Assembly: GCA_017391675.1 (NCBI GenBank)
Contig: JAFOXR010000044.1
Location: 1 to 64,000 of the forward strand
Reading direction: 5' to 3'
Length of the DNA stretch: 64,000 bases
Origin: Muribaculaceae bacterium
GTDB lineage: Bacteria > Bacteroidota > Bacteroidia > Bacteroidales > Muribaculaceae
In this document: positions 6,981-17,032 of the stretch, piece by piece
Numbering within the stretch: position 1 is the first letter of the stretch
Layout of the letters: each line of letters begins with the position of its first letter
Translations under genes and position numbers: made by a program
Notes under the pieces: model-generated
Seen by the model: only the letters and a program-made list of their open reading frames with translations
What the model was told of the DNA's origin: nothing
The model's database searches: none

Positions 6981-8030
6981 TTATTTATCTGTTACTTTAA
7001 ATGAATATACAATTGTTTGTTTATATGCCTCTCCCTTTTTGAGAGATTGAGACGGGAACTGAGGCTTGTTAGGTGCATCAGGTAGTCCTTGGCATTCAAT
7101 GGCTACAGCACAATAATCAAAATGCTTTATGCCATTTTTACCAAGAGGGCTATCATTTAGCCAATTGCCTGTATATACTTGCACTCCAACTTGCGAACTG
7201 CTAATAAGTAGTTCACGATTTGTGCTCTTTTCTTTAAGTACACATATTTCTTTTATCTCGTTATTTTCATAATTGTCCACTAACCAGCAATGGTCATATC
7301 CTTTTCCGTACCTAATTGCATCAAAATCGGAATTTATGTCAGTTCCCAATGCTTTAGGAGTCGTGAAATCCATAGGTGTGCCTTTTACCGAAGCATATTC
7401 TCCTGTAGGCACTAAAGTCTCGTCGGTTGGCAGATAAAATGAACTGTTTATCTTTAGCGTATGTTCAAGAATGTCATTATTGCCAACGCCATTTAAATTA
7501 AAATAGGTATGATTAGTCAGGTTGATAACAGTATCTTCATCGCTAGTAGCATAGTAATCTATTGTTAATGTGTTGTTTTCAGTCCATTCGTATGTGACTT
7601 TAACATCAACATTTCCAGGGAAAAATTCTTCACCATCTTTACTCTTATATGTGAAAACAATTTTGTTATCCTGTATTTCTGATTCCCAATTCTGATTTTG
7701 GAATCCTTCTGGACCTCCATGCAATGAATTTGGACCGCAGTTAGTGTTTAGCTTGTATATCTTACCATTAACCTCCAGATGCCCTTTTGCAATGCGATTT
7801 GCATATCTTCCAGCAGTTTTTCCAGCACAAGGTCCATCATATATGTAATCCCTATAATTAGAATATCCAAGTACGACATCAGTCAATACTCCATCCTTAT
7901 CTGGTACATATATTGACAATATGCCAGCTCCTAAACTAGATAGTTCTACGCTAGCTCCAGAACTATTAGTTAATTTATATATTGAGATATTACCCTTCTG
8001 AGATTCAAACTCAGATAACTCTATTTTCAT
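6981..8030 (-). CDS. galM: Aldose 1-epimerase (mutarotase)
   Basis: GalM interconverts the alpha and beta anomers of galactose and glucose, feeding the Leloir pathway. The 349 residues include KTAGRYANRIAKG, NSLHGGPEGFQ, LTNHTYFNLNG with a conserved histidine, and AIECQGLPDAPNKPQFPS with the catalytic glutamate. There is no signal peptide, so it acts in the cytoplasm. It is the first gene of a two-gene unit with the nucleotidyltransferase. A TAATTTTG box (complement of 8102-8109) lies about 70 bases upstream and could be its promoter, although I see no clear -33 element. Confidence 0.93.
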   Translation of the reverse strand: MKIELSEFESQKGNISIYKLTNSSGASVELSSLGAGILSIYVPDKDGVLTDVVLGYSNYRDYIYDGPCAGKTAGRYANRIAKGHLEVNGKIYKLNTNCGPNSLHGGPEGFQNQNWESEIQDNKIVFTYKSKDGEEFFPGNVDVKVTYEWTENNTLTIDYYATSDEDTVINLTNHTYFNLNGVGNNDILEHTLKINSSFYLPTDETLVPTGEYASVKGTPMDFTTPKALGTDINSDFDAIRYGKGYDHCWLVDNYENNEIKEICVLKEKSTNRELLISSSQVGVQVYTGNWLNDSPLGKNGIKHFDYCAVAIECQGLPDAPNKPQFPSQSLKKGEAYKQTIVYSFKVTDK

Positions 8031-8132
8031 GCAGGTGTTTTAATCATATATTATAGCACAGTATACTATGTTCATGTATTATGTGCTTTTCTATTCATTT
8101 TCAAAATTAGTTCTTTTTGATGATATAAAAAA

Positions 8133-8169
8133 ATAAAAGCAGATGAATTTATGATTCATCTGCTTTTAT
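8133..8169 (-). terminator. Terminator after trxA
   Basis: A 16-bp perfect inverted repeat (8133-8148 with 8154-8169) with a 5-base loop gives a strong hairpin. On the minus strand it is followed by a T-rich run. It separates the dnaE-trxA unit from galM. Confidence 0.85.
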
Positions 8170-8189
8170 ATGATTGTAAGTGGCTAAAA

Positions 8190-8504
8190 TTATAGCAGTG
8201 CTTTTATTTTAGCATCAAGTTCTTCACGCTTGATAGATCCTACGCTACGCTCTTTTAATTCGCCATCTTTGAAAAAAAGAATTGTAGGAATGTTGCGAAT
8301 ACTATAGTCTGTACTCAAGTCGGAATAGTCATCAACATTGTATTTTCCTATTAGTACTTGACCTTCATACTCAGCTGCCAATTCATCAATAATTGGTGCA
8401 ATTCTTTTGCAAGGTCCACACCATTCAGCCCAGAAATCAATTACAACAGCTTTGCCTGATTCAATCTCAACTTTTGCGTTTTCGTCATTAAAAGTATAAG
8501 CCAT
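8190..8504 (-). CDS. trxA: Thioredoxin
   Basis: A 104-residue cytoplasmic thioredoxin that reduces protein disulfides. The active site WCGPCK has Cys29 and Cys32, and the family's IPT turn (NIPTILFFKDG) supplies the cis-proline. Length and composition are standard and there is no signal peptide. It lies 29 bases downstream of dnaE on the same strand and is closed by a strong terminator, so it is probably read through from dnaE. Confidence 0.96.
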   Translation of the reverse strand: MAYTFNDENAKVEIESGKAVVIDFWAEWCGPCKRIAPIIDELAAEYEGQVLIGKYNVDDYSDLSTDYSIRNIPTILFFKDGELKERSVGSIKREELDAKIKALL

Positions 8505-8533
8505 AATAAGTATTGTTTAATTGTTATTATTAT

Positions 8534-11500
8534 TTAGTTTTTATTAATCTCAAATTCAATGTTTTTATCATTCAAGTAATCAATTAGATCCTTTGTGATA
8601 GGAATCTTATATCTTGAATGAAGCAATACATATTTTTTTATGTCGGAATCTAATATGTTAAAGAACAAGTCGCCACGGTTCTGTGTAGAGCTTGTCAGCA
8701 TGTTTTTTAGCGGTGTCATAAATGATTCCTTTAAGTCTCGGTCTTTAAGGTTAATTGTTATACTATGTACCATAGTTCCTTTTACCTGTTCAAGCAGTTC
8801 CATGCTTGTTAGGTTGAAGTCTACAGTGTCATTATATTGTCTTTTTTGGTACATTCCGTGTGCGATAATAGGAGTTCCCACTACGCCATAATTTCTAAAT
8901 GCAACTAGCTTGTCCTTAAATAACCTGAATTCATGACTTCCAGTTTTGTCTTCTATCTTCATTATACCGAACTGACCTCCAGTTTTAGTAGGCTTTACTT
9001 CAAATCCAACAACTAATCCACCGAAAACCATGTCTTTGTCAAGTGTTGTATTAAGATCTCTAAGATCTTTTAACTTTGTATTACAGCCATATTCCAGTTC
9101 CATAAAGTACGGGTCTAAAGGATGGGCAGAAAGGTACATTCCTACATATTCCCGTTCTTTGTCTAACTTTATAATATTTGCCCATTTTTCTGCATGGGGT
9201 ATTTGTGGCTTTGTCGTAAAAACAACATTTTCCTCAAGGCAGCCAAATAATGAGGTCGCTTGATTGTTTTTATCGCTTTGAAAGCGGTTGCCGTATTTTA
9301 GCAATTGTTCTATGAAAGATTCATCTTTTGTATTGACTTCAAAGAAGTCTTCTCTAGAAATCTCTTTGAAACAGTCAAAACATCCTGCAAGCACAAGTGC
9401 TTCGATAGTTCTTCTGTTGCATGTAGATAAATCAACTCGTTCAAAAAAATCATAAACTGACTTGAAAGGACCATTGGCGTTACGCTCTTCAATAATTGCT
9501 TCTACAGCATTCATTCCAACAGTCTTAATGCCTCCAAGACCAAAACGGATTTCACCTGCTTTATTAGCACTGAAATTCTTGAAACTTTCGTTAATGTCAG
9601 GGCCCTTTACCGATATTTTCATAGACTTGCATTCATCCATGAATTTTGTAAGCTTGTCAATATCATTTAAGTTGCGACTAAGTACGGCAGCCATATATTC
9701 AGGCGGGTAATTAGCTTTAAGATATGCAGTTTGGTATGCAACCCAAGAATAGCATGTGGCATGTGATTTGTTGAATGCGTACGAAGCAAATTTCTCCCAG
9801 TCTTGCCATATCTTTTCTAGCACAACTGGGTCGTGACCATTGCTTTTGCCGCCATCAATGAATTTAGGTTTCATTTGATCCAGCTTGTCACGAAGTTTCT
9901 TACCCATTGCTTTACGAAGGGCATCACTCTCTCCTCTGGTGAAATTGCCTAGAAGTCTGGACAGGAGCATGACTTGCTCTTGATATACTGTAATGCCATA
10001 AGTGTCCTTAAGGTATTTTTCCATAACGGGTATATCGTACTCAATAGGCTTACGGCCATGCTTACGGTCAATGAAATCAGGAATATAGTCCATTGGTCCT
10101 GGACGGTACAAAGCATTCATTGCAATCAAATCCTCAAATGTAGATGGCTGAAGCTCTATCAAGTACTTTTGCATGCCTGGGGATTCGAATTGGAATGTGC
10201 CTACAGTTTTCCCTTCGCAGTATAATTTGTATGTGTTCTTATCATCAATAGGTATACTCTCAATATCAATGTCAATATTATGGGTATTCTTGATATTGGC
10301 AAGAGCTTCTTTTATGATAGAAAGTGTTTTAAGACCGAGAAAGTCCATTTTAATCAATCCTGTAGATTCAATCACACTTCCTTCATATTGTGTAACAAGC
10401 ATTTTTGTGCCGTCCTTATCGGGAGCAGTACTAACTGGAACCCAATCTGTAATATCATCACGCCCAATTATGACACCACAAGCATGTACGCCTGTACTTC
10501 TAACATTGCCTTCCAATGCTTCTGCATATTGTATTGTAGTAGCAATATTAGGGTCGCTACTATTCTTCTCTGCTGCAAATTCAGGAAAACATTTAACACA
10601 GTTAGAAATAGTGATAGCATATTTTTTACCGTTATCTTGAGAAGGCATGTCGTTAGGCTTGCTAGGTATCATTTTAGCAAGACGATCACTTTCTGGTAAT
10701 GGTAATTGCTGAACGCGTGCAATGTCCTTTATGGCCATTTTTGCAGCCATTGTTCCATATGTAATGATATGTGCGACCTTTTCTTCACCGTATTTTTGTG
10801 TGACATATTTTAGGACGCTTGCTCTTCCGTCGTCATCAAAGTCGATATCGATATCAGGCAATGAAATACGATCGGGATTAAGGAAACGCTCAAATAGCAA
10901 ATCGTATTTAATCGGGTCTATTTGTGTAATTCCCAAGCAATATGCTACCGCAGAACCCGCTGCAGAACCACGACCAGGACCTACCGAGACTCCTAATTCT
11001 CGTGCAGCCTGAATAAAGTCCTGAACAATCAAGAAGTATCCAGGGAATCCCATGTTCTTGATTGTGTTAAGCTCAAAATCAATACGCTCAATATGTTCTT
11101 CATCAAGCTCACCCCAACGCTTTTTTGCACCTTCATAAACTAGGTGCCTCAAATAGTCGTCATTGTCATTAAATCCTTCTGGTAATGGGAAATTAGGCAA
11201 AATAGGATCATGATCAATTGAGTAGAATTCTACTTTATCAAGAATTTCATGGGTGTTAGAAAGTGATTCAGAAACATCGGCAAACAGTTCATTCATTTCT
11301 TCCTGAGTCTTGAGCCATTCTTGCTTACTGTAAAGCATGCGTTTCTCATCGCTTAGGAATTTTCCTGTAGATAAGCATATGAGCCGGTCATGTGCATCTG
11401 CATCACTTTCATTAACAAAATGTACATCGTTTGAGCAAATCAGTTTTATGCCCAATTCTTTAGAAAATGAGATTAATGTATTATTTACCTTTTCTTGCAA

Positions 11501-12193
11501 AGGAAATGTTTCATGATTAGCAACAGGAACAGTGGCTTTATGGCGTTGAAGCTCAAGATAGAAATCCTCACCAAAAACGCTTTTGAACCATTTTGCACAT
11601 TCTTTAGCTTCATCTACCCTATCCTTGAGAATCAATCTGGGTATCTCTCCACCAAGACAAGCAGAGCATACAATTAGTCCCTCACTCATCTTCTTTAGGC
11701 TTTCTTTATCTGTTCTAGGATGAGAATAGAAACCGTCGGTCCATGCTTTTGAAACAAGTTTAATCAAATTATGATATCCTGTCTCATTCTTGGCAAGTAC
11801 AACTAAGTGGCGACCTGTATCACTCTTTGAAGTGTGTTCATATAAACTTTTCTCCGCAACATACATTTCGCAACCGAAAATAGGCTTAAACCGTTTTGCC
11901 TTTATTTCCTCTATTTCAGCTTTGATGCTATCAATTTTTGCTATATCGGATTTGTTATTGCTCTCAAGTTCTTTTAGTTGTTTTGATAGCTGTTTAATTG
12001 ATGAGTTCAAGTCTCCATTCACTTTATTGCAATAGTCATGGAATTCCTTAATACCGAACATGTTACCATGATCGGTGATAGCAATTCCTCTCATTCCATT
12101 TTCTTTAGCCTTGTTCACCAATGCTTTAATTGATGCTTGGCCGTCAAGAATTGAGAATTGTGAGTGAACATGTAGATGTACAAATGGCTGCAT
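8534..12193 (-). CDS. dnaE: DNA polymerase III alpha subunit
   Basis: This is the replicative polymerase, 1,219 residues. The N-terminal PHP domain begins HLHVHSQFSILDG (residues 6-18). GPGRGSAAGS is at 406-415 and the catalytic aspartates are in PDIDIDFDDDGR around 446-457. YRPGPMDYIPDF and an NKSHATCYSWVAYQTAYLK stretch mark the palm and fingers, and the C-terminus carries the OB-fold. An Lys/Glu-rich, probably coiled-coil insertion interrupts the PHP domain at about residues 60-105. It follows the CBM9-like gene by 43 bases and precedes trxA by 29 bases. Confidence 0.98.
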   Translation of the reverse strand: MQPFVHLHVHSQFSILDGQASIKALVNKAKENGMRGIAITDHGNMFGIKEFHDYCNKVNGDLNSSIKQLSKQLKELESNNKSDIAKIDSIKAEIEEIKAKRFKPIFGCEMYVAEKSLYEHTSKSDTGRHLVVLAKNETGYHNLIKLVSKAWTDGFYSHPRTDKESLKKMSEGLIVCSACLGGEIPRLILKDRVDEAKECAKWFKSVFGEDFYLELQRHKATVPVANHETFPLQEKVNNTLISFSKELGIKLICSNDVHFVNESDADAHDRLICLSTGKFLSDEKRMLYSKQEWLKTQEEMNELFADVSESLSNTHEILDKVEFYSIDHDPILPNFPLPEGFNDNDDYLRHLVYEGAKKRWGELDEEHIERIDFELNTIKNMGFPGYFLIVQDFIQAARELGVSVGPGRGSAAGSAVAYCLGITQIDPIKYDLLFERFLNPDRISLPDIDIDFDDDGRASVLKYVTQKYGEEKVAHIITYGTMAAKMAIKDIARVQQLPLPESDRLAKMIPSKPNDMPSQDNGKKYAITISNCVKCFPEFAAEKNSSDPNIATTIQYAEALEGNVRSTGVHACGVIIGRDDITDWVPVSTAPDKDGTKMLVTQYEGSVIESTGLIKMDFLGLKTLSIIKEALANIKNTHNIDIDIESIPIDDKNTYKLYCEGKTVGTFQFESPGMQKYLIELQPSTFEDLIAMNALYRPGPMDYIPDFIDRKHGRKPIEYDIPVMEKYLKDTYGITVYQEQVMLLSRLLGNFTRGESDALRKAMGKKLRDKLDQMKPKFIDGGKSNGHDPVVLEKIWQDWEKFASYAFNKSHATCYSWVAYQTAYLKANYPPEYMAAVLSRNLNDIDKLTKFMDECKSMKISVKGPDINESFKNFSANKAGEIRFGLGGIKTVGMNAVEAIIEERNANGPFKSVYDFFERVDLSTCNRRTIEALVLAGCFDCFKEISREDFFEVNTKDESFIEQLLKYGNRFQSDKNNQATSLFGCLEENVVFTTKPQIPHAEKWANIIKLDKEREYVGMYLSAHPLDPYFMELEYGCNTKLKDLRDLNTTLDKDMVFGGLVVGFEVKPTKTGGQFGIMKIEDKTGSHEFRLFKDKLVAFRNYGVVGTPIIAHGMYQKRQYNDTVDFNLTSMELLEQVKGTMVHSITINLKDRDLKESFMTPLKNMLTSSTQNRGDLFFNILDSDIKKYVLLHSRYKIPITKDLIDYLNDKNIEFEINKN

Positions 12194-12236
12194 ATATAGT
12201 AAATTTAGGCTTGTTTATAGTAAATTAGCAATAGTC

Positions 12237-12911
12237 TTATTCTTTGTTCTGAAAAAACAAATCACCAAAGAACTCTGGACGGTGGAAGTCTGGTTTGGGA
12301 TAGTCAATTGGAGACCAACTTAATAAATGCGGATTGCTAGTTTTTGAGCCACACTTATAGAAGTTTCCGGTGATTTTTTCAGGCATATCATTTATATCTA
12401 TACCGATAAGTGAAAAAGGTATAGCAATCAATAGATTCCACGAGAAAAGTCCTTCCATCTCTTTGAATGGTCTTGTCCCGCATGAGGCATACCGCTTGAT
12501 TTGGTCAATTTCAGCATCTGTAAGTCTTGACGGATTCTCGCGGGTTTCTCTATGGGAAGAATTGACAGTTCCGATGCAATTGAATTCAAAGTTCCAGTAC
12601 TCTTTACTTCCTGGTACATTTAAGAAGAATTCTACACAACTGTCTTCAGCAACTGGTGAGTTGTTGGTATAATTGACAGCTCTCAAATAATTGCCTCTTA
12701 CATAGAAATCAACATAAATATACTTTGTTGAATATGCTATAGTAAAAGCCGTAAGTGGATGATAATGGAATTTCTCCACCCAATTGCGACATTTTATATG
12801 GTGTTTGACTTCTTCTCTTTCTAAAAAAGAACTCGCTTCTTCCATTCCCATTTCATCTAACTGAGGAATGAAAGGAATTGTCAGACTTTTCTTTGTAATG
12901 TTGCTGCTCAT
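12237..12911 (-). CDS. CBM9-like domain protein, cytoplasmic
   Basis: The 224 residues look like the carbohydrate-binding family 9-like fold used by many Bacteroidetes proteins. SPVAEDSCVEFFLN, a YWNFEFNCIG strand and a closing LLSWSPIDYPKPDFHRPEFFG are the features I recognise. Family members in enzymes bind sugars, but this protein stands alone, lacks a catalytic domain and has no signal peptide, so its ligand and role are unknown. The start codon overlaps the end of the LysE-type transporter gene by 4 bases, which implies translational coupling. dnaE follows after 43 bases. Confidence 0.7.
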   Translation of the reverse strand: MSSNITKKSLTIPFIPQLDEMGMEEASSFLEREEVKHHIKCRNWVEKFHYHPLTAFTIAYSTKYIYVDFYVRGNYLRAVNYTNNSPVAEDSCVEFFLNVPGSKEYWNFEFNCIGTVNSSHRETRENPSRLTDAEIDQIKRYASCGTRPFKEMEGLFSWNLLIAIPFSLIGIDINDMPEKITGNFYKCGSKTSNPHLLSWSPIDYPKPDFHRPEFFGDLFFQNKE

Positions 12912-13555
12912 AAAATGCTAATATAATCTTTAATTCCCATAATAAATCCAAAAGCAGACATTAATACGATGATAATGCCTATAATCCTGTTAACTAGCCA
13001 CATGCTTCTTACATTGAAATGAGAGCGGACTTTATTAACAAAATATGTAATTACAAACCACCATAATAATGCGCCGACAAAGATAAACAAGAACCCTATA
13101 ATGTAGTGATAGAAGTGATAATCAGGTGACAAGAAACTAAATCTTGCAAAGAAACTGATTATTAGGAATAGTATTAAAGGGTTTGAAAAAGTCAATAAAA
13201 AACCAGTTAAAAAGTCTTTAGGATATGATGCTTTTTGTGGCTGTGGCGCTTTCAAGCTGCCTGCAGGATTCTTTCGTAGCAAATATATACCGTAAATTAA
13301 CAGTACAACGCTGCCAATTATTTGAAGAAGATATTGGTTACTTTCTATGAACTCAATCACAAATGACATTCCTACACCAGTCAATATGCAGTATATCATA
13401 TCCGATAAAGCTGCACCTAATCCAGTGAAGAAACCTGACCATCTTCCTTTGTTAAGAGTGCGTTGTATACAGAGTACACCAATCGGCCCCATTGGCGCAG
13501 AAACCAATATGCCAATTGCTAAACCTCTAAATATTATATATAGGATTAACTCCAT
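12908..13555 (-). CDS. LysE family transporter
   Basis: A membrane protein of 215 residues from the preferred start, with about six hydrophobic segments. It carries the LysE/RhtB signature SAPMGPIGVLCIQRTLNKGRW near the N-terminus (residues 15-35) and a central LTFSNPLILFLIISFF. The family exports amino acids and related small molecules in exchange for protons; the substrate here is unknown. An in-frame ATG 15 bases upstream (13570) is possible. I prefer 13555 because homologues begin near this point and a TACCTTTG box (complement of 13582-13589) would put the first ATG almost on the transcription start. It overlaps the CBM9-like gene by 4 bases. Confidence 0.88.
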   Translation of the reverse strand: MELILYIIFRGLAIGILVSAPMGPIGVLCIQRTLNKGRWSGFFTGLGAALSDMIYCILTGVGMSFVIEFIESNQYLLQIIGSVVLLIYGIYLLRKNPAGSLKAPQPQKASYPKDFLTGFLLTFSNPLILFLIISFFARFSFLSPDYHFYHYIIGFLFIFVGALLWWFVITYFVNKVRSHFNVRSMWLVNRIIGIIIVLMSAFGFIMGIKDYISIL

Positions 13556-13677
13556 TTTAACCAAAATCATTTATCAACTAACAAAGGTAATAAAAATATT
13601 GTAATATCTTTGCGTTATGAATCCATTTACATTTATTGGTTCATATAATTAACAATTAATTTAACATCTGTATTTAT

Positions 13678-14772
13678 ATGTTACTTAATAAACGGCTATT
13701 ACTGATTGTTCTTTTGTATATTGAATGCACTGTTTCTTATAGTGCAGATACTAAATATTTTACCTGTTTGAATGAGTTTGAAGGATTCAAAAAAGAATAT
13801 TGTGCGTTAGATGGCAAGTGCTTGAGGTTGAGTAATAAAGCGAATGACAAGGTCTTTAATGTTGAAGCTTATGACATTAATGATAATACTAATATATATA
13901 TTCGTTTTCGCAATTTAAATAACAAAGAAGATAAACAGACAAAAGTTCAGGATAAGAATGGTAGTATAGTAAAGATCAAAAATCCTGAATGGGGCTTGGT
14001 TTGGAATTATGTAGATGAACTGAATTACTGTGCGGTAAAGCTAAGAGGATATAAATCAATTCAATATGATGATATATTGAATGACAGATGTTTAATTGTT
14101 GAATTGATTAAAGTAACGAATGGTTTTGAGCAGATGCTTTATGAAAATAAAGTTAGAGAAAATGTAAATTTGAATGATGGCTTTAATGTGTTGATGATTG
14201 AATCTAAAGGACCATCTCTTAATGTCTACATAGGTAATCATGAATTGTCGTTGGTATGTTCATCTTCAAATGTGATAGTTGAACCAAACTCTAAGTTTGG
14301 TTATTATTCTGGACCGGGTTCAGATGTGTGTGTAGAAAGAATTGTTATTAGTTCGGCGATAGACTATAAGAACAAATTAGTTACGAAGTGGACTAAGAGA
14401 GAAATCAACTCTTATATTCAATCTATTGAAGGTAATTCTATCGAAGGATTTTGGGAGTATCTTGATCGTGATTTAGATGACAAGAGATTAAAATTGGGTG
14501 GGAAGTATACTATTGCCATTTTGAAGAATGAGAAAATGGGATATGATGTATTATATTATGAAGGAGCTATGGTTAATAGTTCTAATTGGAGATGTGGAAT
14601 GCTAAAAGCACGATTGGTACCCACCATATTTGAAGGGAATTACAATCTCGTATGGTACGACTCTATGATGAATGAGCTAAAAGATGACACTTATGTGCAA
14701 TATGACGGCGTCAATATTATCACATTCTATTTTCCAACAGATAAAAGTCAAATTCGCTTTGTCAAGCATTAA
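13678..14772 (+). CDS. Secreted protein of unknown function, 364 aa
   Basis: A classical signal peptide is visible: KR near the start, a hydrophobic core LLLIVLLYIE, and a likely cleavage after SYS or A near residue 23. After this, residues about 25-225 are rich in beta-strand patterns, with NVYIGNHEL and FGYYSGPGSDVCVERIVI, which resemble the concanavalin-like sandwich of laminin-G or DUF1080 proteins. The C-terminal third (EGFWEYLDRDL, then IFEGNYNLVWYDS) has the layout of a small barrel or lipocalin-like domain. These resemblances are by eye and weak. It is monocistronic, has a TATCTTTG box at 13605-13612, and ends at a terminator shared with proS. A role in the periplasm or at the surface is inferred. 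Confidence 0.7.
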   Translation: MLLNKRLLLIVLLYIECTVSYSADTKYFTCLNEFEGFKKEYCALDGKCLRLSNKANDKVFNVEAYDINDNTNIYIRFRNLNNKEDKQTKVQDKNGSIVKIKNPEWGLVWNYVDELNYCAVKLRGYKSIQYDDILNDRCLIVELIKVTNGFEQMLYENKVRENVNLNDGFNVLMIESKGPSLNVYIGNHELSLVCSSSNVIVEPNSKFGYYSGPGSDVCVERIVISSAIDYKNKLVTKWTKREINSYIQSIEGNSIEGFWEYLDRDLDDKRLKLGGKYTIAILKNEKMGYDVLYYEGAMVNSSNWRCGMLKARLVPTIFEGNYNLVWYDSMMNELKDDTYVQYDGVNIITFYFPTDKSQIRFVKH

Positions 14773-14774
14773 AA

Positions 14775-14808
14775 AGGACTGAGAACACAATAATGTGTAA
14801 TCAGTCCT
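14775..14808. terminator. Bidirectional terminator between the secreted protein and proS
   Basis: An 8-bp stem (14775-14782 with 14801-14808) encloses a second stem ACAC/GTGT, giving one long hairpin between two convergent genes. Confidence 0.65.
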
Positions 14809-14833
14809 CTTGTTGCAAGTGAAAATCTATGAT

Positions 14834-16315
14834 TTAGTAGTTCTTAGCGAAAATTACTCTTTGCGCAGATGGCTTGCCTGTGTAAACACATTTTCCAGGT
14901 GTCTTGTCTCCTTCTAGAGGAATACAGCGTATCGTAGCTTTAGTCTCTTCCTTAATTTTTAGTTCGGTTTCGGTAGTGCCGTCCCAGTGAGCTAATATGA
15001 AACCACCCTCTTCCAATTTTTCTTTGAAGTCTTCCCAAGTGTCAACCACATAAGTCTTATCTTCGCGATGCTTCAAGGCCTTGTCATAGATGTTTTGCTG
15101 TATTTCGTTCAAAAGGTCAGCAACATAGTTTTCGATATTGTCAAGAGAAGCAGAATGCTTTTCAAGAGTGTCGCGACGCATTACTTCAATGGTGTTGTTT
15201 TCAATGTCTCTAGCACCAAGAACTAGACGCACAGGTACCCCCTTCAATTCATAGTCTGCAAACTTGAATCCTGGTCGCTTATTGTCAGCATTGTCGTATT
15301 TGACACTAATGCCCATAGCTTTTAGCTTGTTTACTATTGGGTCAACTTTTTCATTAATGGCATTTAACTGCTCTTCGCTCTTGTAAATTGGAATTATAAC
15401 AACCTGTATTGGAGCTAGTTTTGGAGGTAATACAAGACCGTTATCATCGGAATGTGTCATAATTAAAGCTCCCATTAGGCGAGTCGATACTCCCCATGAA
15501 GTTGCCCATACATATTCTAATTCATTATTCTTGTTTATAAACTTAACATCAAAAGCTTTTGCGAAGTTTTGTCCCAAGAAGTGTGATGTTCCAGATTGAA
15601 GTGCTTTGCCGTCTTGCATCATTGCTTCAATAGTATAAGTATCCAATGCACCTGCAAAACGCTCGTTTGCAGTCTTTACACCTTTAACAACAGGTACTGC
15701 CATGCAGCTTTCGGCAAAGTCAGCGTATACATTCAGCATTTTTTCTGCTTCTTCAATGGCTTCTTCTTTAGTGGCATGCGCTGTGTGGCCTTCTTGCCAC
15801 AAGAATTCAGCAGTTCTTAAGAACATACGAGTACGCATTTCCCATCGCATTACATTTGCCCATTGATTGCATAGAATAGGAAGATCTCGATAAGAGTTAA
15901 TCCAATTCTTATATGTATTCCATATAATTGTTTCTGAAGTAGGTCGAATGATTAGTTCTTCTTCTAGTCTTGCTTCAGGATCAACTATTACTCCCTTTCC
16001 GTCGGGTGAGTTTTTAAGTCTGTGATGTGTTACAACTGCACATTCTTTCGCGAAACCTTCCACATGGTCAGCTTCACGGCTTAAGAATGATTTAGGTATT
16101 AATAGCGGGAAATATGCGTTTACATGTCCAGTCGCTTTGAAACGGTCGTCTAGTTCGCGTTGCATTTTTTCCCAGATTGCATAACCGTAAGGCTTTATTA
16201 CCATACAGCCTCTTACAGCCGATTGCTCAGCTAAGTCAGCTTTAACTACTAGGTCATTATACCATTGAGAGTAGTTATCAGCTCTTTTTGTCAAGTCTTT
16301 AAGCTCTTTTGCCAT
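14834..16315 (-). CDS. proS: Prolyl-tRNA synthetase, archaeal/eukaryotic type
   Basis: ProS charges tRNA-Pro with proline. The 493-residue length and architecture are of the short ProS class, which lacks the bacterial editing insertion. The class II core includes [34 protein letters not shown] (motif 2 region), [24 protein letters not shown] and [19 protein letters not shown] (motif 3 region). It is followed by an anticodon-binding domain and a C-terminal domain ending in Tyr, as is typical for this class. A TAACTTTG box (complement of 16338-16345) lies 23 bases before the start codon. Absence of the editing domain is a property of the class. Confidence 0.97.
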   Translation of the reverse strand: MAKELKDLTKRADNYSQWYNDLVVKADLAEQSAVRGCMVIKPYGYAIWEKMQRELDDRFKATGHVNAYFPLLIPKSFLSREADHVEGFAKECAVVTHHRLKNSPDGKGVIVDPEARLEEELIIRPTSETIIWNTYKNWINSYRDLPILCNQWANVMRWEMRTRMFLRTAEFLWQEGHTAHATKEEAIEEAEKMLNVYADFAESCMAVPVVKGVKTANERFAGALDTYTIEAMMQDGKALQSGTSHFLGQNFAKAFDVKFINKNNELEYVWATSWGVSTRLMGALIMTHSDDNGLVLPPKLAPIQVVIIPIYKSEEQLNAINEKVDPIVNKLKAMGISVKYDNADNKRPGFKFADYELKGVPVRLVLGARDIENNTIEVMRRDTLEKHSASLDNIENYVADLLNEIQQNIYDKALKHREDKTYVVDTWEDFKEKLEEGGFILAHWDGTTETELKIKEETKATIRCIPLEGDKTPGKCVYTGKPSAQRVIFAKNY

Positions 16316-16374
16316 TATCTAATTGTGATTTATATTGCAAAGTTAAGTTATTTGTTTTAAATTCTTATTATATG

Positions 16375-17028
16375 CTATAGTTTTATATAGCCTTTCTTGG
16401 CTTGACTTATCATACCCTTCTCTGGTATAAGATAAATCACTAATCGACGATTCTTGTCTCTATTAACAATTGAATTATTGTCAACTATCGGATCGCTATT
16501 GCCTAATGCATAAGGAACTACTAGCTCGGTGTGTATACCCTTATTATTGGCAATCCAATCAAAAACGGAATTAACTCTCTTGGTGGTGATGTCCATGCTG
16601 TAAGCGTTATTTCCAGTATTGTCGGAATGCATCGCAATAACCATTTTGTAAAGATTCTCGCTTTTAAGATATTTAAGTAGTGGTTTCAGCCGTTCCATTC
16701 CGTTATCTGACAGTGTATATTCGTTTGGCTTGAACAAATGTCTAGCTTGAATTGTGACTGCAATAACTTCACCATTCCGTTGTGTCTCAACAGTGTATGG
16801 GTATCCCTTTGAAATTAGAGATTTAATGGATTTTATTTGTTCAGACTGGAATAATACTATGTTTTTAGACTGCTTGCCCAATTGGGGAGAGGATATATTT
16901 TCGTCTATCGATAACTCATAGATATCAATATCCGATTTCTTTTGCTTTTTTGCATCAATGCTACATGGCAGTATATTGCATATTGCCAGAAGTATACAAA
17001 TAGATGTAATAATGCGTTTTGCTCTCAT
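16375..17028 (-). CDS. OmpA-like domain protein with signal peptide
   Basis: The 217-residue protein begins with a signal peptide (basic RAKR, hydrophobic core SICILLAICNILP, cleavage near residue 26). The C-terminal half is an OmpA-like peptidoglycan-binding domain, with FKPNEYTLSDNGMERLKPLL, then AMHSDNTGN at the family's TD..G position, and NRDKNRRLVIYL matching the closing helix and strand. There is no N-terminal barrel, so it would sit in the periplasm and contact the cell wall. It is the last gene of the DUF4290-rimM operon, 4 bases after the acidic protein. Confidence 0.85.
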   Translation of the reverse strand: MRAKRIITSICILLAICNILPCSIDAKKQKKSDIDIYELSIDENISSPQLGKQSKNIVLFQSEQIKSIKSLISKGYPYTVETQRNGEVIAVTIQARHLFKPNEYTLSDNGMERLKPLLKYLKSENLYKMVIAMHSDNTGNNAYSMDITTKRVNSVFDWIANNKGIHTELVVPYALGNSDPIVDNNSIVNRDKNRRLVIYLIPEKGMISQAKKGYIKL

Positions 17029-17032
17029 CTTG

